The notes beneath the pieces were generated by a model, which was not told the origin of the DNA, did not search any database, and saw only the letters and a program-made list of their open reading frames with translations. From positions 42,929,649-42,993,648 of the forward strand of contig NC_087068.1 in the NCBI RefSeq assembly GCF_963678635.1: a stretch of DNA of 64,000 nucleotides, read 5' to 3'. The translations under genes were made by a program, and so were the position numbers. Source of the stretch: Symsagittifera roscoffensis. Taxonomy: Eukaryota > Xenacoelomorpha > Acoela > Convolutidae. This document shows positions 53,499 through 64,000 of this stretch, piece after piece (position 1 is the first letter of the stretch; the number at the start of each line of letters is the position of its first letter).

Positions 53499-56064
53499 CT
53501 ATTCCTTAATAGGCATTGTCGTCAAATCTTCGGGCTCTGAAGGTAGATTGGCTTCCTCGGGGTCGGGAACAAATCGAGTATAAGCCTCTACAATCTTATC
53601 TCTAGCTTTTTTACACCCTAAAATATAACTAGCAGTTGCTCTGTTCTTAAACCTCGCACAGCATCCGTTGTCTTTCTTCAAAGCGCATCCTTCCCAGAAC
53701 TTGTTTGGAAAAATTGACATCGATTCTAGAGTATCTTCTGTCGGAGCAGACTGTCCTTTTTTCGGCCGCATGCAACATCGACAAAATGCCCAAAAAATGT
53801 CATCCCAAATTGCCTGATTGCGCATCTCGTGTATGTTAATCTGAACCATGTAACAATTTGAGCATGTCACAATTCGCCTCACATCGCCGATTGTCAAACC
53901 AAGCAGAATATTCATGAAAAGCACAGTTGTCAACATCGTAGTTATTGCCCACAAAAGTACACTAGTGGCTTCAAGCATCACGTCATAATCGTCCATGTAT
54001 TGGTAATAATCAGTCATGTACTTCGTATCCGTTTGTCCATACATTCCATTTACAATGCCCATAAACGCTTTTCCCCAGTGATTAAACTTCTCTCTTACAA
54101 ATTCAGGGTCGAAAGGTTCCGTTTCAAAACAAAACTCTCTCAACATATTATAAGAAGTTTGGTTGTCTTTATTTCGGTTCTGAAGGTAATACTCGACTGT
54201 AGTCGGATATCGCAGGAAAAACGAACAGGTTGCTAGACAGCCAATCAACAGCGCCAAAGGAAAGATCAACCGGAACAACGTTTTGCCCGCTTCTTGCATC
54301 ATCATGATATATTTTCCATAAATACTATTAGTTGAAAACGATAGCAGTAGGTTTCCAGAAACAGCCAGAATCGCATTAACTTGAGCAAATCTTCCTAAAG
54401 ATGTGAATCCAATTCTAGGAAGTTGGTATGCACAAATGATGAGGACAGGCAGCATGCTTATGAAAAGGTACACCTGGAATTTGTTGATTGGAGTTTTGAA
54501 GTAGGACCCTCTTAGTACGCCTATTTTGATGACTTCAAATAGAAAGTAGACTATTATCACTGTGAATGCAATAAGGATTGTGTAGTTGCCGTAGTCATGG
54601 GCCTGACCGTGACGGGGAGTGATACTAAACAGACATTTTTACATCTTAAGCTTCGAAATGTTAATTTTAATTATAAACAGTAAAAAAAAAATCAAATAGT
54701 TCGTTAATTTTTTTGGCGCCTTTGCATTTTTCATTGCGCATTTGTATCAAATTTAGTATTCATTGGTGTCAAATGCGCTTTAAGAGAAATTTAAGGCTCT
54801 TCCTTGTTCGATCATGAATGAATGTCGGTCGTAAATGGTACCAAAGGGGATCTGCTGCAAGGCGAGGGTCGCATACTCCTCTTTACCGTCCCGCAAATCC
54901 GCCACTGCTGAGGACAATGTTACATAAAATGCATCAAGACATCATTAAGATTTTTGAGTTACCAGTCAATTTTTCGAGGGCTAAATTTCTTTCGATTATC
55001 GAGCGGGTTATAGAGGTTTTGGCTTAATTTGATTTTGTTTCCCTCCATCAGGCTTACTTTGTTCCGTTTGCGTATTTGTCCTGGTATTCGGCACAGTAGT
55101 CGCGTTGTTCGTGAAGGAACTCGGAGGAACTGACAAAAAACACTATAGACAGAAACAGCAGTAGATTCAATGCCCAGCCCATTGCCTTGCTAAACAAAAA
55201 AGAGTCAAATAAGTTGAACGTGAGTTGAGGAGAAAAGTTCAAATCATACACGAGCTTTGTATTTTTACTATCGGCAAAATTTTCCTACAATTTTCATTAT
55301 TTTTTTTTACTTTTTCTTTCACTTTTCCAAGTTTCAGAAAATGAATTAAGAGAAAACTACCCTGAAAATTGTAGCGACTGTTATATCGAAATTGTGGAAA
55401 ATTTTTGGATCACTTCGTTCATTCGCGGGTGATATGTTAAAATAGGGGTTAACTTTGAGAAATATTTGAGTTGTGCATGTATCAAATTTGAGAACTCTTA
55501 TGCATATTATTGTAGTTTCATTTTCAATCACTTGTACATGCAACTAATATTTTTATACTAAAACATATCTGCCAGATGAAATGTTGTTCAAAAAATGAAT
55601 TTTTAAACTTCTTTTGCCAAAAAATTGAATTTATGAAGTAAATTATAAATCTTGTTCGAAGTATAACAAAGCAATCGAGCTATGTAACTTGAATTTAACA
55701 CCTATTGAAATATATATCACCCATTCGCGATCAAATTTTGCAAAAACTTTAATTGACTAACTCCAAATAGATTTTGTCTTCTTACATGATATACATAAAA
55801 TCAAAAAAATGAACTTATATTAGACTTCAAAAGTATTGGAGTGAAGAGCTGCAATATAGTCGACTGTTGGTATTTTTTTACCTTGTTTTCCTCCTTCTCA
55901 TGTGTAGGAAACTGAGCACAAGTGGGTGTAGTATGAGCTGTTCATCTCGTTCCTCATGGGCACTACACAGTTCTGCCAGAGTACTAAACCGGGGTCTAAA
56001 TCTGGCCAAGGGCGAGGCAAATATTGAAAACTCCAAGCTAACTATCAGCTCCGGATCTCGTTCG
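53499..56064 (-). CDS. TRP-family cation channel, TRPA-like, transmembrane half (partial)
   Basis: Three exons, 56064-55882, 55189-55058 and 54624-53499, are all joined in phase 2. They give ~480 residues ending in a normal stop. The order is: a pre-S1 block (LAELCSAHEERDEQLILHPL), S1 (MGWALNLLLFLSIVFFV), an S1-S2 loop with a glycosylation site (NIT) created across the splice, S2-S5 segments, a pore region (GKAFMGIVNGMYGQTDTKY), and S6 with FMNILLGLTIGDVRRI, the TRPA signature (NLLIGL.VGDI in relatives). TRPA channels gate cations in response to chemical or thermal stimuli. The pore helix lacks the usual MTGE-type sequence. The long ankyrin-repeat N-terminus is not found between 56 and 59.5 kb. 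It is either beyond the transporter gene or lost. The exact acceptor of the first visible exon is uncertain by about 7 bases. Confidence 0.8.
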
Positions 56065-56255
56065 CTGAAACCTAAACAAAGCGATGAGATACGACTCGCT
56101 CCTTGGTCTAATTGCCTAATGTTCTGATTTCAACAATAAACCATCAATTTGTTTATGACAATGACAATAAACCATCAATTTTTGCACGTTTTTTTCGATT
56201 TCTCATTGTTGAACAGATCTTGAAAGCTAAAATTTTGATCTCATGAGTTTCAAGG

Positions 56256-58554
56256 TTCAGACTTTTATCCCGAGTTTTCACCGGCAGGAAAAAGTTTTTT
56301 TCAATTTATCAGCTTCCAAAAAGGCTCTTTTTCCTTTTCCCCCCACCAGCGAAATTTTATTAGTAAAATTTTGTTCACATGATCGGATTGTTACAAAAAT
56401 TGGTATGCGGACTAATTAGGATAAGACAAATATATTTGGTCTCCATACTTAACCTTGTAAAACTCCTCGTTACAACATAAAATTGGTGTATATGTGAGGT
56501 GGGGGGGAAAAGGAAAAAGAGCCTCCAAAAAACATAAAAAGATTAAATTATTAACCAGAAAAATCAGGCAAAAAATTGTTGACGTGCATGTGAAACAACA
56601 CAAAAAATGCAAAACTGTAACTTTTAAAAACTTACAAATCGACAGTTGGGTTTATTATTTAAAAACTTTCAAAGGATAAAAAATTTTAGGCAAAAACCAG
56701 AAGTGGACATGGCACAAAAAATTACTCAATGATCTATGCGTTCTCTGATTCGGATTACCCAGCAAAATCTGCGCAAAAACTTAACAGAAACTCATAAAAA
56801 GTTCATTCAATTGACACCCATAGATGGTAGTCCTAAAAAGTAAAGGCAAACATTGTGTTTTTTTTTTGGTGCAAAAATTGTCAAAACTGGCAAAAATTGT
56901 CAAAAATGTGATGACGGCCATTTTTTCTCTGATGAGTGTCAGGTTGTGGACAATAGTGATAATCAAGTTACGATTTGAAAATGAAAAGGTCAGCCACATT
57001 GCTTCTAGCAATGTGTTTCGAAAACGCAACAAAAAATTAGTGTATTGTTTGGGCGTGTAAAACTTTTCAAAACCTCCGGAGAAATCAGAAACTCCATGAG
57101 AAAAAACTCAGAAAAGTAATTAAACCTTTTTGAAAACGGTTTGCAACCAAATCTTGATTCATTTTATAGTGGTCTATACGTTTTCACGATAAAGCGACAG
57201 TTCACACGTCCAGACTTTCAGCAGTTTTTGCTTTGAATAAAGTAACCAGGACAACATGGCCGGCACAATCATCGGATTTGAATACCAGTGAGCGGAAAAA
57301 ATCCATACTTTTTATACATGTTTTTTTTCTTTTTTTCCGCTTTTAGTTAATTTAAAAAAAGCAAGCAAAAAAACTATTTTTTTTTCGTTAATTTGCCCAA
57401 ATAAAATTTTTTGTATTTTATACATGAACCGTAAACTGGAGTGATAAAAGCTTCTGCCAAATTTGTTCATGCGTGGAGCAAATCTTGTGGAATTGAAACA
57501 ATTTTCAAAATTTTGGAGCAAAAACTGCGTTATTGTCGGAAAGTACAGATAGAAAACGGGTAAAATAAGTTGATTTATGCATTTATAAAACAAAAGTTTA
57601 AGGTTTTAATTTTTAGTTTTTCAAAGTTGTTTGGCCACCAAAAACGGACTAATACTTTTTCGACTGAATTTTTTTCCCGCTTCCTGTTGAACACTATCGA
57701 GAATTTATGATTTCAATTGCTTCAAATTTTTTCTCACTGTGCATTTTGCTGTTTGCAGACGCTATTATGGTACTTTTTCTTACATAAATTAATCTAGAAT
57801 TAGTATAAGGAGGTTGCAAGATATGAAGTTTTTCAAAATTGAATATTTTCAAGTTTCGAGCTTCGAAAAGATTGAAAGCATAATTGTTTCTTGAACTTCA
57901 CTAGAAGCTTTTGTAAATTGCTATTTTTATAAGCAGGAAAACTGGATCAATACGTAATTTTTCTATTCAACTGGTAAATTTTGAAATTATTATCCACTTA
58001 TGAAATTAAAATCAGATTACTTCGCGCCTATTGCGTTTTTTTTTCTAATTGGAAAGCGTAAAATGCCTTCCACTAAAAAACTCAATCAAAACCAAACCAA
58101 AAAACAGTATAAACTTGTGCAAGAACAAATTTTTTTAAAAAGATTTATCTATAATTTTATAAGAAGTTTCAGAAAAAAAACATAACCAATCGAAGATTGA
58201 AAACAAATAATGAACGCAAGTGAACATAAAACGACTGGCTTGAAAAAAACTCAACTTTCGAAATTCAAAGAAAAAAAGCCTTTTAAGCTTTTTAAATTTG
58301 CCAGAACAATTTATGATTGGCCGCGTTCGTATTTGGAAAGCGCAGCTTATGTCATTTTCAGTAGATGCATTGCAATTGAACTCAAAAAGTGCATTACACC
58401 TAATTGCATCAATATTTTAAGGCTTTTTTCTGAAAAAACCAAGAAAAATCAGCAAGACCTATATAAGAGTCATCACTACGTTCATTACTCTTAACAACAA
58501 CAAAAAATCAACACGACATGTATATTTAACTTCGCTTTGTTTATTGACACTTAA
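56256..58554. repeat. 2.3-kb duplicated segment, copy A
   Basis: Nearly identical to 61701-64000, with about a dozen differences by eye and a constant offset of 5445-5446. Both copies share the same disabled Tc1-type transposase, so they arose by segmental duplication and not by two insertions. Taken with the interval between them, the simplest model is a tandem unit of 5445 bp (56256-61700) containing the transporter gene. The Lys-rich frames near 58000 and 58210 have no family resemblance. Confidence 0.92.
56494..57295 (+). pseudogene. Degenerate Tc1/mariner transposase (copy A)
   Basis: Pieces in several frames follow the order of a Tc1-type transposase. A helix-turn-helix-like block (LTRKIRQKIVDVHVKQHKK) lies near 56541. 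The FSDE catalytic motif is near 56930. A block matching the middle of the catalytic domain ends in WPAQSSDLN at 57256-57282, the well-known Tc1 motif before the final acidic residue. Stops and frameshifts separate them, so it is dead. Terminal inverted repeats were not found. Confidence 0.7.
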
Positions 58555-59563
58555 AACTTGGGTTGATGTTTATTTGACCATAATGAAAAAACTCAAGGAT
58601 TGAACGTCAAACATTATAGCGAACTGGTATTTAAAAAAATGATGAACGCAAGAAAACAAAAAATACTGGAAAAAAAACGGATTTTAAATTTCAAATAAAA
58701 AAGATATGCTCTTAAGACTCTTTAATTTTCACGATAAAAATTATTCTGGTGCTTTTTTTACAAAATTAAATCAATTTGAGAAAACTGAATCAGCAGCAAA
58801 ATTTCTTATTCCGCTGGAAAATCTGAACATTAAAATCTGTTTTGGAAACTAAAAATTGATCACATTTTTTGTTACTTTTACACTTTTGCTATTCGATAAT
58901 GGAGTTTGAATTGATAAAAAAAAACAAATTTGAAACCGCGAAAAATCTAGTTTGAGCCTTACTGAAAAAAATTCATCAGGATCTACAAAAAGTTTTCACT
59001 ACGTTTTCACTACGTTTTCACTAAGGTGAATTGTGCAGAAAAATAAACTGGAGCAGCAATTTTAATGTCGTTCTATTTAATTTTTAAAAAAGATTAGCTC
59101 TTTTATGCGAAGATTCGTCAAAAGGTTCTATGATAAAACAAACATCACCAATTACGGTGCATTTGAATTAAAATCTATAATATCCTCAAAATTCAGCCCC
59201 TGCCTACCAACCTCAGAGCACTATTTTAAATTCAATACAAAAAACAGATCAGTTAAATTGACTCACTATTATAACAACGCTATTATTATTTTCAAAACAT
59301 GTAATTCTGTAAACTCCACTGATTACAGGGCACTAGTTCCAACTGCCATTTATCTCCTTCCAAACTTGAAATTTTTCATTTGTTTTCAAACATAGGTTTC
59401 GGATTGACTTTACGTTCCGAAAACAGTCTATGATTGGGTTTTGTTTTAGATATCAGGTCTGAATATGGCCAACGAAAACAATCGACTCCAAATTAAATAG
59501 CCCCAATACTACAAGGTCGAGAAAAAAACCTACGCATTAAATTATTAAGTTTGATCTGAAGCC
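58555..59563. other. AT-rich stretch downstream of the transporter gene, no gene seen
   Basis: A + strand frame near 59105-59395 (96 codons) has no recognisable motif, and its composition matches the flanking DNA. The direct triplet 'actacgttttcactaaggtg' area at ~59000 is a small local repeat. I looked for ankyrin-repeat exons of the channel on the - strand and saw none. Confidence 0.45.
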
Positions 59564-61120
59564 TCAAAATCTCAAAGTAGAAGATATCAGTGCATTGATC
59601 GATTCTCCATTCGATCTGCCGATTGAAGACATGTAATGCATTCGGGATATGTCGTTAACTGACAAAGTTGCCTCGTGGACGAAGTTGTTCGTGATTGGGG
59701 GTCCGCTTTCTATCTTTTCGTCAATTAGCAGTTGCGGAGCTATTTCGTGGTAGTAAATTTGTGCCAACAACTTGTTTTTCCACATCCAGAAAATTGTCGG
59801 CACTCCAAATACGACAATCATGATACATTGAGCCAAACTGGCGATGTAAAAGGAAGTCTGATTATAGATGTAACCTCCAGTTAAAATTTGACCGCTCGTT
59901 ATGCCTACCGAGAGCCAAAAGTTCAAAGCGGTAACGACGCCGATTTTGACGGTTTTCGGGTCGCGAACCCCAATTAAAATTGAGGCTTTTTCAGTTACTA
60001 TATAACTGCCTGTGTAAGCACCGGCTATGCTGAATCCGAGAAAAATGAGAGCTGTGTAGAAAAAAGTTGTGCTGTGAGCCTTTGGGTAAACACTGGGCAG
60101 AAACAGAAGAAAATATCCAATTGCTGAAAAAACGATTGCAGAAGCGTAGAACTTTCCGCCAAATCCACGATCTATTAGTGTGCCCATGAATGCGCTGGCA
60201 ACTGTGGTGACTCCGAAAATTGCGAAAAAGTATTTGGCATTGCCTTCCGAGCCGACATTGAATTCTTCCAGAAGAAAAGGTGCGAGGGCTACACTCATGA
60301 ATCCGAGAGATGAATTAACAGTTGCAATCGGCAAACACGAAAGAACAATCGGAATCGAAATTAGGTAGCCAAAGTTTGAAATATATTTTGGCGGCAGCGG
60401 CAAATCAGTCGTTTCATCATCTGATTCAGAGGATGCCGAAATCCTCGAAAGGCGACCACCGGAAAACCGAGATCGTTCATCGGGTTCTAACTTTTTCTCC
60501 TCAATCACCGGAGTTTTCGTATCTTTTGATAGCGATGCGTAACTTGGAATCAGAAGTAAGCACAGGATTCCAATAAAAAGTTCGAGAGCTCCAGCAAAAA
60601 TGAAAGGCCCAGAAAATCCGCCAAGCTCGAATAAATAATTGCCAAGAAATGGACCAATCATCTGACCTGCACCATAGGAAGACTCAATGAACCCCGCAAC
60701 CAGGCCTTCGTTTTTAGGGTAAAATGAAGCGATGTTCGAGAAGCCAGTACCCCACGTACCGGCGCTGTAGAATCCAATCCAAATGCGACAGAGAGTAGAC
60801 ATCGTTGCAAAAATTGGTCCGCTGGGTCCGAACGTCAGTTGCGAGAAACAAAAAAGAGAAATTCCGATAACTAAGGCTCCAAAAGCGAAAAAGCATTTCT
60901 GGTTGAAAGCGTTGGCGGTTGTCATGACAACGAGACAGCCTACCAGACGAGCTAAATACTGGGCTCCGGTTGTAATACCAATCATTGACTGGTCCAGACC
61001 CTTTTTCTTGGCTTCTTCCGGGTAAAATGGGCCGTTTAGACTCATCTGGAAACCGTCCGCAAAAAACATTGCAATGCAAGCCGATACTCGAAGGAATACT
61101 AAAACTTTTCCGAAGTTCAT
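59564..61120 (-). CDS. Major facilitator superfamily transporter, SLC18B1-like
   Basis: An intronless frame of 518 residues from an ATG at 61120. MFS carriers of the SLC18 branch exchange protons for amines; SLC18B1 carries polyamines into vesicles. The N-terminus has ADGFQMSLNGPFYPEEAKKKG and SMIGITTGAQ, the SLC18B1-type TM1-TM2 region (GPFFP.EAEKKG in relatives). Then come TM2-TM6 with SSYGAGQMIGPFLGNYLFE (TM5 motif C region), a charged Ser-rich central loop (~200-245), and six more helices (NSSLGFMSVALAPFLLEEF, TLIDRGFG, GFSIAGAYTGSYIV). Twelve membrane segments are expected. The substrate is inferred only from the family. It lies inside a probable 5.4-kb tandem duplication, so a second copy is expected just beyond the window. 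Lack of introns may reflect retroposition. Confidence 0.85.
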   Translation of the reverse strand: MNFGKVLVFLRVSACIAMFFADGFQMSLNGPFYPEEAKKKGLDQSMIGITTGAQYLARLVGCLVVMTTANAFNQKCFFAFGALVIGISLFCFSQLTFGPSGPIFATMSTLCRIWIGFYSAGTWGTGFSNIASFYPKNEGLVAGFIESSYGAGQMIGPFLGNYLFELGGFSGPFIFAGALELFIGILCLLLIPSYASLSKDTKTPVIEEKKLEPDERSRFSGGRLSRISASSESDDETTDLPLPPKYISNFGYLISIPIVLSCLPIATVNSSLGFMSVALAPFLLEEFNVGSEGNAKYFFAIFGVTTVASAFMGTLIDRGFGGKFYASAIVFSAIGYFLLFLPSVYPKAHSTTFFYTALIFLGFSIAGAYTGSYIVTEKASILIGVRDPKTVKIGVVTALNFWLSVGITSGQILTGGYIYNQTSFYIASLAQCIMIVVFGVPTIFWMWKNKLLAQIYYHEIAPQLLIDEKIESGPPITNNFVHEATLSVNDISRMHYMSSIGRSNGESINALISSTLRF

Positions 61121-61493
61121 TTTAGCAAGTGATTTCGCGACGAGCCGCGTTTTTAGCGAAACTTATATTTATCTGAAGCTCGAACAAACTTTTCCAATTT
61201 TAGTAAACTCGAATAATCAAGATGATGATTGCTCAAAATTTGATAAACTAGTTTTGTTGAACAGACTTGTGTGCAATTGTTTCCTCAAGAAATGTCACGT
61301 CGCTATTTGAACTGAATTAACCCTCACATATCAGCTTAAAAGTCGATGAAAATGCTATCACTAAAATCCATAATTGATATTCTGCTCTTTCATCTCAATG
61401 TAGCGCCAGATAACCAGAAATCAAGCAAATACAGGCCATATTTAAGTGTGGACTTATACCTTTTGCCAAAACTTCCAGCCCTTTGATAATTTA

Positions 61494-61650
61494 TTTTATT
61501 TGAGACCAGGTTTATGCGATAAGAGTAATGAGACTACTTGTACGTTTGCCATTTAAGACCAGATTTGTGCGATAAGAGTAATAAGACTGTTTGAGCAAAC
61601 GTACAAGTAGTCTCATTACTCTTATCGCATAAACCTGGTCTCAAATAAAA
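61494..61650. repeat. Perfect 56-bp inverted repeat (cruciform) with 45-base loop
   Basis: Arm 61494-61549 is the exact complement of 61595-61650; the core is GACCAGGTTTATGCGATAAG. The loop itself holds a diverged direct copy of the arm (AAGACCAGATTTGTGCGATA). It lies immediately before the duplication junction at 61700. Confidence 0.92.
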
Positions 61651-61740
61651 GTTTTCACCGGCAGGAAATAAAATTTTTTCCTGCCGGTGAAAACTCGGGA
61701 TTCAGACTTTTATCCCGAGTTTTCACCGGCAGGAAAAAGT
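61651..61740. repeat. Palindromic junction with three GTTTTCACCGGCAGGAAA copies
   Basis: The 17-base motif occurs forward (~61651), inverted (~61675) and forward (~61718). CTCGGGATTCAGAC-TTTTATCCCGAG also pairs across the unit boundary at 61700/61701. In copy A only the forward motif is present (56270-56292). The DNA here can fold in several ways. Confidence 0.85.
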
Positions 61741-64000
61741 TTTTTTCAATTTATCAGCTTCCAAAAAGGCTCTTTTTCCTTTTCCCCCCACCAGCGAAAT
61801 TTTATTAGTAAAACTTTGTTCACATGATCGGATTGTTACAAAAATTGGTATTCGGACTAATTAGGATAAGACAAATATATCTGGTCTCCATACTTAACCT
61901 TGTAAAACTCCTCGTTACAACATAAAATTGGTGTATTTGTGAGGTGGGGGGGAAAAGGAAAAAGAGCCTCCAAAAAACATAAAAAGATTAAATTATTAAC
62001 CAGAAAAATCAGGCAAAAAATTGTTGACGTGCATGTGAAACAACACAAAAAATGCAAAACTGTAACTTTTAAAAACTTACAAATCGACAGTTGGGTTTAT
62101 TATTTAAAAACTTTCAAAGGATAAAAAATTTTAGGCAAAAACCAGAAATGGACATGGCACAAAAAATTACTCAATGATCTACGCGTTCTCTGATTCGGAT
62201 TACCCAGCAAAATCTGCGCAAAAACTTAACAGAAACTCATAAAAAGTTCATTCAATTGACACCCATAGATGGTAGTCCTAAAAAGTAAAGGCAAACATTG
62301 TGTTTTTTTTTTGGTGCAAAAATTGTCAAAACTGGCAAAAATTGTCAAAAATGTGATGACGGCCATTTTTTCTCTGATGAGTGTCAGGTTGTGGACAATA
62401 GTGAAAATCAAGTTACGATTTGAAAATGAAAAGGTCAGCCACATTGCTTCTAGCAATGTGTTTCGAAAACGCAACAAAAAATTAGTGTATTGTTTGGGCG
62501 TGTAAAACTTTTCAAAACCTCCGGAGAAATCAGAAACTCCATGAGAAAAAACTCAGAAAAGTAATTAAACCTTTTTGAAAACGGTTTGCAACCAAATCTT
62601 GATTCATTTTATAGTGGTCTATACGTTTTCACGATAAAGCGACAGTTCACACGTCCAGACTTTCAGCAGTTTTTGCTTTGAATAAAGTAACCAGGGCAAC
62701 ATGGCCGGCACAATCATCGGATTTGAATACCAGTGAGCGGAAAAAATCCATACTTTTTATACATGTTTTTTTTCTTTTTTTTCCGCTTTTAGTTAATTTA
62801 AAAAAAGCAAGCAAAAAAACTATTTTTTTTTCGTTAATTTGCCCAAATAAAATTTTTTGTATTTTATACATGAACCGTAAACTGGAGTGATAAAAGCTTC
62901 TGCCAAATTTGTTCATGCGTGGAGCAAATCTTGTTGAATTGAAACAATTTTCAAAATTTTGGAGCAAAAACTGCGTTATTGTCGGAAAGTACAGATAGAA
63001 AACGGGTAAAATAAGTTGATTTATGCATTTATAAAACAAAAGTTTAAGGTTTTAATTTTTAGTTTTTCAAAGTTGTTTGGCCACCAAAAACGGACTAATA
63101 CTTTTTCGACTGAATTTTTTTCCCGCTTCCTGTTGAACACTATCGAGAATTTATGATTTCAATTGCTTCAAATTTTTTCTCACTGTGCATTTTGCTGTTT
63201 GCAGACGCTATTATGGTACTTTTTCTTACATAAATTAATCTAGAATTAGTATAAGGAGGTTGCAAGATATGAAGCTTTTCAAAATTGAATATTTTCAAGT
63301 TTCGAGCTTCGAAAAGATTGAAAGCATAATTGTTTCTTGAACTTCACTAGAAGCTTTTGTAAATTGCTATTTTTATAAGCAGGAAAACTGGATCAATACG
63401 TAATTTTTCTATTCAACTGGTAAATTTTGAAATTATTATCCACTTATGAAATTAAAATCAGATTACTTCGCGCCTATTGCGTTTTTTTTTCTAATTGGAA
63501 AGCGTAAAATGCCTTCCACTAAAAAACTCAATCAAAACCAAACCAAAAAACAGTATAAACTTGTGCAAGAACAAATTTTTTTAAAAAGATTTATCTATAA
63601 TTTTATAAGAAGTTTCAGAAAAAAAACATAACCAATCGAAGATTGAAAACAAATAATGAACGCAAGTGAACATAAAACGACTGGCTTGAAAAAAACTCAA
63701 CTTTCGAAATTCAAAGAAAAAAAGCCTTTTAAGCTTTTTAAATTTGCCAGAACAATTTATGATTGGCCGCGTTCGTATTTGGAAAGCGCAGCTTATGTCA
63801 TTTTCAGTAGATGCATTGCAATTGAACTCAAAAAGTGCATTACACCTAATTGCATCAATATTTTAAGGCTTTTTTCTGAAAAAACCAAGAAAAATCAGCA
63901 AGACCTATATAAGAGTCATCACTACGTTCATTACTCTTAACAACAACAAAAAATCAACACGACATGTATATTTAACTTCGCTTTGTTTATTGACACTTAA
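61701..64000. repeat. 2.3-kb duplicated segment, copy B (runs off the window)
   Basis: Matches 56256-58554 to the last base of the window, so the true end is not seen. Single-base differences are scattered, for example ATGCGG against ATTCGG near 61852, and one extra T near 62770. Confidence 0.92.
61939..62741 (+). pseudogene. Degenerate Tc1/mariner transposase (copy B)
   Basis: Same broken blocks as copy A, including WPAQSSDLN at about 62702-62728 and the same frame breaks. One base change near 62404 alters the broken middle part. It is a duplicate of an already dead element. Confidence 0.7.

Noticed and set aside
54818-55027. + strand frame of 69 codons
   Set aside because: It lies in an intron of the - strand channel gene and shows no family resemblance.
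55867-56127. + strand terminal exon with AATAAA after it
   Set aside because: The - strand reading of the same DNA gives a TRPA-like pre-S1 block with matching phases, so the + frame is a shadow.
58210-58494. Lys-rich 94-codon frame, repeated at 63656
   Set aside because: Its presence in both copies is explained by the segmental duplication. There is no motif or start context to support a gene.
59105-59395. + strand frame of 96 codons
   Set aside because: No recognisable motif, and composition is the same as the surrounding non-coding DNA. It was left as unsupported.

Overview
The window looks like nuclear DNA of an AT-rich, intron-bearing, repeat-rich animal, probably an invertebrate. Genes are split by introns with canonical GT-AG sites, polyadenylation signals are AATAAA, intergenic DNA is full of non-LTR retrotransposon, Tc1/mariner and MITE-like sequence, and the recognisable proteins are animal families (SUCO/Opt SUN protein, CCDC87, a Rab, a TRPA-type channel, an SLC18B1-like transporter). 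No operons, ribosome binding sites or CRISPR arrays are seen. I cannot name the species from sequence alone.

Layout. 1-8.2 kb: a block with T over A and G over C on the + strand. Its only long open frame is a 594-codon, almost glycine-free reading frame on the - strand that I do not recognise. 9.6-14.7 kb (+): a complete three-exon SUCO/osteopotentia-type SUN-domain gene. 15.5-17.9 kb: a satellite of about 14 copies of a ~174-bp unit, followed by dispersed repeats and a LINE remnant up to 24 kb. 24.0-40.9 kb (+): a ten-exon CCDC87 homologue whose reading phases close perfectly over all nine introns. One intron appears to be GC-AG, and others hold an antisense CR1-group LINE (28.2-32.1 kb), a foldback MITE (32.3-32.9 kb), SINE-like copies and a ~1-kb TIR element. 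41.1-44.8 kb (-): a two-exon Rab gene, tail to tail with CCDC87 and about 30 bp from it at the poly(A) signals. 46.5-51.4 kb: a nearly perfect 2.45-kb tandem duplication that copies the upstream region and first 18 codons of the next gene. 51.4-52.9 kb (+): a single-exon 518-residue protein of unknown family, rich in SH2-docking-like tyrosines. 53.5-56.1 kb (-): the membrane half of a TRPA-like channel. 56.3-64 kb: a 2.3-kb segment with a dead Tc1-type transposase, present twice in direct orientation around an intact SLC18B1-like transporter gene (59.6-61.1 kb, -). This reads best as a 5.4-kb tandem duplication whose second copy runs off the window. A perfect 56-bp inverted repeat and a palindrome sit at the junction.

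The genes do not form a pathway. They are independent housekeeping, trafficking, ciliary/sperm and membrane genes in a mobile-element-rich background. The points most worth following up are the unknown 518-residue docking-type protein with its duplicated 5' end, the glycine-poor 594-codon frame, the paired tandem duplications with foldback DNA at one junction, and a dispersed repeat family ending in a conserved hairpin.
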